Below are positions 13,770-17,713 of a stretch of 17,713 nt of DNA, piece by piece (positions within the stretch are counted from its first letter, which is position 1; every line of letters begins with the position of its first letter). Origin of the DNA: Pelotomaculum_B sp964543575 (lineage in GTDB: Bacteria; Bacillota; Desulfotomaculia; Desulfotomaculales; Pelotomaculaceae); the NCBI GenBank assembly GCA_964543575.1, contig CAZIYV010000066.1, forward strand, positions 1-17,713. The letters are read 5' to 3'. Made by a program: the position numbers and the translations under genes. Under the pieces are notes generated by a model. The model was given only the letters and a program-made list of their open reading frames with translations. It was not told where the DNA came from and did no database searches.

Positions 13770-13822
13770 ATGTAGGTGCGAATTTATTCGCACAAAATGT
13801 CCGGATAAATCCGGGCCTACAT
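13770..13822. repeat. Two-hairpin palindromic element between rpsL and rpsG
   Basis: The outer arms ATGTAGG (13770-13776) and CCTACAT (13816-13822) enclose two hairpins, GTGCGAA-ttta-TTCGCAC (13776-13793) and CCGGA-taaa-TCCGG (13801-13814). Together they can form a three-way junction. Such a symmetrical layout is typical of dispersed intergenic repeats. The sequence AGGTGCGAAT recurs at 4976-4985. No coding potential is visible. Confidence 0.75.
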
Positions 13823-13869
13823 ACTTAATAGTAATAAATATTAACTTTCACAGTAAAGGGGGGAAAAAC

Positions 13870-14340
13870 ATGCCGAGAAGAGGGGCAATCGCAAGACGTG
13901 AAGTACTGCCTGATCCCGTTTACCGGAGCAAAACTTTAACCAAATTGATCAACCAGATGATGCTGCAAGGCAAAAAGAGCCTGTCTGAAAGTATTATTTA
14001 CGGGGCTATGGACATTGTCAAAGAAAAGACTGGCAAAAGCCCGCTTGAAGTATTCGAGACGGCAATGAAAAATGTTATGCCCGTGCTGGAAGTAAAAGCC
14101 CGCAGGGTTGGTGGAGCTAACTACCAGGTACCTATTGAGGTGCGGCACGACCGCAGGCAAACCCTGGCTATCCGCTGGCTTACCAAGTATTCAAGAGATC
14201 GCGCCGGCCGGACCATGGAAGAAAAACTGGCCAGTGAAATTATGGATGCGGCCGCAGGCACCGGTGCTTCCGTAAAGAAAAGGGAAGACACTCATAAAAT
14301 GGCCGAGGCCAACAAGGCATTTGCGCACTACAGGTGGTAA
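13870..14340 (+). CDS. rpsG: 30S ribosomal protein S7
   Basis: S7 nucleates assembly of the 30S head by binding the 3' major domain of 16S rRNA and touches the E-site tRNA and mRNA exit. The product has 156 residues, as usual, beginning M-P-R-R-G. It contains the signature D-P-V-Y-x-S-K-x-L-T-K-L-I-N, the M-K-N-V-M-P-V-L-E-V-K-A-R-R-V-G-G-A segment, and the ending N-K-A-F-A-H-Y-R-W. An A/G-rich SD (AAAGGGGGG, near 13856-13864) precedes the ATG. The gene is 123 nt after rpsL and only 14 nt before fusA, consistent with tight coupling to fusA. In E. coli S7 represses this operon; a corresponding site is not evident here. Confidence 0.98.
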   Translation: MPRRGAIARREVLPDPVYRSKTLTKLINQMMLQGKKSLSESIIYGAMDIVKEKTGKSPLEVFETAMKNVMPVLEVKARRVGGANYQVPIEVRHDRRQTLAIRWLTKYSRDRAGRTMEEKLASEIMDAAAGTGASVKKREDTHKMAEANKAFAHYRW

Positions 14341-14354
14341 AGGAGTGATCTTGA

Positions 14355-16430
14355 ATGACGCGTCAGCTCTCGCTGGATAAGACACGAAACATTGGAATAA
14401 TGGCCCACATTGACGCCGGCAAGACAACCACCACCGAAAGGATTCTATTTTACACTGGTAGGGTTCATAAACTCGGGGAAGTTCACGATGGTACGGCGAC
14501 CATGGACTGGATGGCACAGGAGCAGGAGCGGGGGATAACCATTACCTCCGCTGCTACAAGTTGCCTCTGGCGTGATTGCCAGATTAATATCATCGACACA
14601 CCAGGACACGTGGACTTCACTGTTGAAGTAGAGCGCTCCCTGCGCGTGCTGGACGGCGCGGTTGCGGTATTTTGTTCAGTTGGAGGCGTAGAACCGCAGT
14701 CTGAAACAGTATGGCGGCAGGCTGATAAGTATGGTGTTCCACGTATAGCCTACATTAACAAGATGGACAGGGTTGGCGCTGATTTTAACGAAGGCATGAA
14801 AATGATCAGAGAGCGCCTGGGCGCAAACCCCATTGCCATTCAGATGCCTCTTGGTATGGAAGACAACTTTTACGGTGCAGTCGATCTGGTACGCAATAAA
14901 GCAATTATTTATGGCGGCGATCTGGGCGAAAGCTATAAAGAGACTGACATTCCGCCTGAAGTAAAGGAAGAGGCCAAGCTGATGCGTGACCGCTTGATTG
15001 AAGCGGTAGCCGAAACAAACGAGGAACTTATGCTCAAATACCTCGAAAACGTGGAACTTTCTGAAGAGGATATTAAAGAAGGCCTGCGCAAAGCTACCCT
15101 TGCGGTGAGTATAATACCCGTGCTTTGCGGATCTTCTTTTAGAAATAAAGGAGTACAGCCGTTACTGGACGCTATAGTTGATTATCTGCCTGCTCCCACC
15201 GAGGTGCCTGCCATGAAGGGGGTCAATCCTGAAAACGGGCAAGAAGAAACTCGCCTGGCCAGGGACAGTGAGCCATTTTCGGCTCTGGCCTTTAAGATTA
15301 TGGCTGACCCATATGTGGGTAAACTGACTTTTTTCAGGGTTTATTCAGGGAAGCTGAAATCCGGCTCCTATGTTTTTAACCCCACCAAAAACCGCAAAGA
15401 AAGAATCGGTCGGATTTTGCGCATGCATGCTAACCACAGGGAGGATATTGAAGAAGTTACGGCTGGAGATATTGTAGCCGCAGTCGGTTTGAAAATGACC
15501 TCTACCGGTGACACGCTGTGCGATGAAAAGTCCCCGATCGTACTGGAGTCCATGGTGTTTCCTGAGCCGGTCATCGAGGTGGCTATCGAGCCTAAAACAA
15601 AGATGGACCAGGAAAAAATGGGGGTAGCGCTGCAGAAGCTGGCGGAAGAAGATCCTACTTTCCGGATTAAAACTGACCCTGAAACCGGCCAGACGCTTAT
15701 CTCTGGGATGGGCGAGCTGCACCTGGAAATCATTGTGGACAGAATGATGCGCGAATTCAAAGTTGAGGCCAATGTGGGCCGGCCCCAGGTAGCTTACAAA
15801 GAGACCGTGCTTAAAAAAGTCAAGTCGGAGGGCAGGTTTGTCCGCCAGTCCGGCGGCCGTGGCCAATATGGCCATGTGGTGCTGGAAATCGAACCAGGTG
15901 AGCCCGGCTCCGGCTATCAGTTCACCAACAAGATTATTGGCGGTACTGTTCCCAAAGAGTATATACCAGCTGTTGACTCAGGTATCAAAGAAGCCATGGA
16001 AAACGGGGTCCTGGCTGGATTTCCGGTTGTCGACCTGAGCGTTACCCTGTTGGACGGGTCCTACCATGAGGTGGACTCATCAGAAATAGCTTTCAAGATT
16101 GCCGGCTCCATGGGATTTAAGAACGCAGCCGTAAAAGCAAGCCCTGTCCTCCTGGAACCAGTAATGAAAGTAGAAGTAGTGGTCAATGATGAATATATGG
16201 GCGATGTTATTGGAGACCTTAATGCACGGCGCGGGCGCATCGAAGAAATGGTGCCGCGCAGCGGCGCCCAGGTGATTAACGCTTTCGTGCCGTTGTCTGA
16301 AATGTTCGGCTATGCCACTGAACTGCGTTCCCGCACTCAGGGGAGGGGCACTTACACCATGCAGTTCAGCCATTATGCACAAACGCCCGAAAATGTCGCT
16401 GAAAGAATTATTGCCAGAAGACACGGGTAA
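14355..16430 (+). CDS. fusA: Elongation factor G
   Basis: EF-G is the translocase GTPase that moves tRNA and mRNA after peptide bond formation and, with RRF, splits ribosomes. The 691-residue product is full length. The G domain shows A-H-I-D-A-G-K-T (17-24), the switch-I R-G-I-T segment (59-62), D-T-P-G-H (81-85) and N-K-M-D (135-138). Domains II to V follow, with G-M-G-E-L-H-L-E-I in domain III, Q-x-x-G-R-G-Q-Y-G-H-V in domain IV, and a C-terminal domain V (L-N-A-R-R-G-R-I). ATG 14355 follows AAAGGAGTGAT just after the rpsG stop. It lacks the extra features of EF-G2-type paralogues and its context is the classical str operon, so it is the principal EF-G. Confidence 0.98.
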   Translation: MTRQLSLDKTRNIGIMAHIDAGKTTTTERILFYTGRVHKLGEVHDGTATMDWMAQEQERGITITSAATSCLWRDCQINIIDTPGHVDFTVEVERSLRVLDGAVAVFCSVGGVEPQSETVWRQADKYGVPRIAYINKMDRVGADFNEGMKMIRERLGANPIAIQMPLGMEDNFYGAVDLVRNKAIIYGGDLGESYKETDIPPEVKEEAKLMRDRLIEAVAETNEELMLKYLENVELSEEDIKEGLRKATLAVSIIPVLCGSSFRNKGVQPLLDAIVDYLPAPTEVPAMKGVNPENGQEETRLARDSEPFSALAFKIMADPYVGKLTFFRVYSGKLKSGSYVFNPTKNRKERIGRILRMHANHREDIEEVTAGDIVAAVGLKMTSTGDTLCDEKSPIVLESMVFPEPVIEVAIEPKTKMDQEKMGVALQKLAEEDPTFRIKTDPETGQTLISGMGELHLEIIVDRMMREFKVEANVGRPQVAYKETVLKKVKSEGRFVRQSGGRGQYGHVVLEIEPGEPGSGYQFTNKIIGGTVPKEYIPAVDSGIKEAMENGVLAGFPVVDLSVTLLDGSYHEVDSSEIAFKIAGSMGFKNAAVKASPVLLEPVMKVEVVVNDEYMGDVIGDLNARRGRIEEMVPRSGAQVINAFVPLSEMFGYATELRSRTQGRGTYTMQFSHYAQTPENVAERIIARRHG

Positions 16431-16509
16431 AATATGGGACATCCAGAAAAAAATAAATTTTTAAGTTAAAATTACTCTCATCAACTTCGAATCTAAGGAG
16501 GAAAACCAA

Positions 16510-17712
16510 ATGGCAAAACAAAGATTTGAGCGGACTAAACCACACGTTAACATTGGCACCATCGGTCACGTGGACCACGGCAAAACCACCCTCACCGCGG
16601 CCATCACCATGGTGTTGAGCACAGTGGGAGGCGCCTCAATCAAGAAGTACGACGAGATTGACAACGCTCCCGAAGAGCGCGAGCGCGGGATTACCATCAA
16701 CACCGCGCACGTTGAGTACGAAACCGCCAAGAGACACTACGCCCACGTTGACTGTCCCGGCCACGCCGACTACATCAAGAACATGATCACCGGCGCCGCC
16801 CAGATGGACGGAGCGATCCTGGTGGTATCAGCAGCCGACGGCCCGATGCCGCAGACCCGTGAGCACATACTTTTAGCCCGTCAGGTAGATGTTCCCTATA
16901 TAGTAGTATATCTTAACAAGGCCGACATGGTAGACGACCCCGAACTGCTGGAGCTGGTAGACATGGAAGTGCGCGAGCTTCTGTCCATCTACGAGTTTCC
17001 CGGCGACGACCTGCCCATTATCACCGGTTCAGCGCTAAAAGCTATGGAGTGCGCCTGCGGCAAGCGTGACTGCGAGTGGTGCAAATCGATCTGGGAGCTG
17101 ATGGACGCCGTGGACGAAGCCATACCCACCCCCCAGAGAGCCATCGACAAGCCGTTTTTGATGCCCGTTGAAGACGTGTTCACCATAACCGGGCGCGGCA
17201 CCGTTGCCACCGGCCGGATCGAGCGCGGCCAGGTCAAAATACAGGAAGAAATTGAGATAGTAGGTCTCAACGAAAAGCCCCGCAAGACCGTGGTAACCGG
17301 CGTAGAGATGTTCAGGAAGATCCTGGACAGCGGTCAGGCCGGCGATAACGTGGGCTGTCTTTTGCGCGGTGTAGACCGTAAAGAAGTTGAGCGGGGTCAG
17401 GTATTGGCCAAACCCGGCAGTATCAAGCCACTCACGAACTTTTCCGCGGAAGTGTATGTGCTGACCAAAGAAGAAGGCGGCAGGCACACCCCGTTTTTCA
17501 ACGGATACCGTCCCCAGTTTTACTTCCGGACCACCGACGTGACCGGAGTAACCACCCTGCCCGAAGGAGTGGAGATGGTCATGCCCGGTGACAACATCCA
17601 GATAGATATAGAGCTGATCACCCCCATCGCCATAGAAGAAGGCCTGCGCTTTGCCATTCGTGAAGGCGGCCGCACTGTGGGCGCCGGTGTTGTGACGGGA
17701 GTTAAAGCATAA
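16510..17712 (+). CDS. tuf: Elongation factor Tu, copy 2 (complete)
   Basis: This is the complete 400-residue EF-Tu. The G domain has G-H-V-D-H-G-K-T (19-26), R-G-I-T (59-62), D-C-P-G-H (81-85), N-K-A-D (136-139) and S-A-L (174-176). Just after S-A-L comes an insertion with four cysteines (C181, C183, C188, C191; pattern C-x-C-x4-C-x2-C), where most EF-Tu proteins have a shorter acidic loop. Domains 2 and 3 are normal (ends G-G-R-T-V-G-A-G-V-V). The start follows AAGGAGG (16496-16502). It lies 79 nt after fusA with no terminator between, so it is probably co-transcribed. Its last 948 bp equal positions 1-948. The window ends one base after the stop, so any terminator is out of view. Confidence 0.99.
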   Translation: MAKQRFERTKPHVNIGTIGHVDHGKTTLTAAITMVLSTVGGASIKKYDEIDNAPEERERGITINTAHVEYETAKRHYAHVDCPGHADYIKNMITGAAQMDGAILVVSAADGPMPQTREHILLARQVDVPYIVVYLNKADMVDDPELLELVDMEVRELLSIYEFPGDDLPIITGSALKAMECACGKRDCEWCKSIWELMDAVDEAIPTPQRAIDKPFLMPVEDVFTITGRGTVATGRIERGQVKIQEEIEIVGLNEKPRKTVVTGVEMFRKILDSGQAGDNVGCLLRGVDRKEVERGQVLAKPGSIKPLTNFSAEVYVLTKEEGGRHTPFFNGYRPQFYFRTTDVTGVTTLPEGVEMVMPGDNIQIDIELITPIAIEEGLRFAIREGGRTVGAGVVTGVKA

Positions 17713-17713
17713 A
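16766..17713. repeat. 948-bp direct repeat, right copy (tuf duplication)
   Basis: This is identical to 1-948 and begins in the Ala codon before D-Y-I-K of the G domain. It reaches the right edge of the window. The unit distance between copies is 16765 bp. Confidence 0.95.

Noticed and set aside
1..17713. Circular plasmid or phage with 948-bp terminal repeat
   Set aside because: All genes are essential chromosomal ribosome and polymerase genes, and the repeat is exactly the shared part of two tuf genes.

Overview
The window is a housekeeping locus with every gene on the + strand. It is the ribosomal-protein, RNA polymerase and translation-factor cluster of a Gram-positive anaerobe. The order is tuf (3' part) - rpmG - secE - nusG - rplK - rplA - [L10 leader] - rplJ - rplL - terminator - promoter - rpoB - rpoC - L7Ae-type gene - rpsL - rpsG - fusA - tuf (complete). 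An L7Ae-type gene between rpoC and rpsL, a tuf copy before rpmG as well as after fusA, and an EF-Tu with a four-cysteine insertion all point to Firmicutes. From memory of related proteins, the closest fit is the Pelotomaculum/Desulfotomaculum group (Peptococcaceae). This is a recollection and not a search result.

Region 1-2637 holds tuf1 (its 5' end lies outside the window), a 353-nt spacer with hairpins and a strong promoter, then rpmG, secE and nusG. Region 2641-5465 is the L11-L1 and L10-L7/L12 module. Its 508-nt rplA-rplJ spacer contains an L10-type leader with an intrinsic terminator, flanked by two identical 54-bp direct repeats and followed by an inverted relative. Region 5466-12946 begins after a strong near-symmetrical terminator. 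It has its own promoter, a roughly 280-nt AT-rich leader, rpoB and rpoC. Region 12994-17713 is the str part: L7Ae-like protein, S12, S7, EF-G and EF-Tu, with two further intergenic palindromic repeat elements.

Functionally the genes supply the transcription core (beta, beta', NusG), the ribosomal stalk and GTPase centre (L11, L10, L7/L12), the L1 stalk, decoding-site and head proteins (S12, S7), the two elongation GTPases that work on that stalk, and SecE of the secretion channel.

I see no mobile-element genes, CRISPR array, tRNA or rRNA, and no exotic system. The interest lies between the genes: several families of short palindromic or heptad-based repeats placed with regular orientation between stop codons and the next ribosome-binding sites, an attenuator framed by direct repeats, a 14-bp stem closing the rpmG-secE spacer, and a 948-bp identical sequence at both window ends. 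The last is the duplicated tuf gene and could be mistaken for the ends of a circular element.
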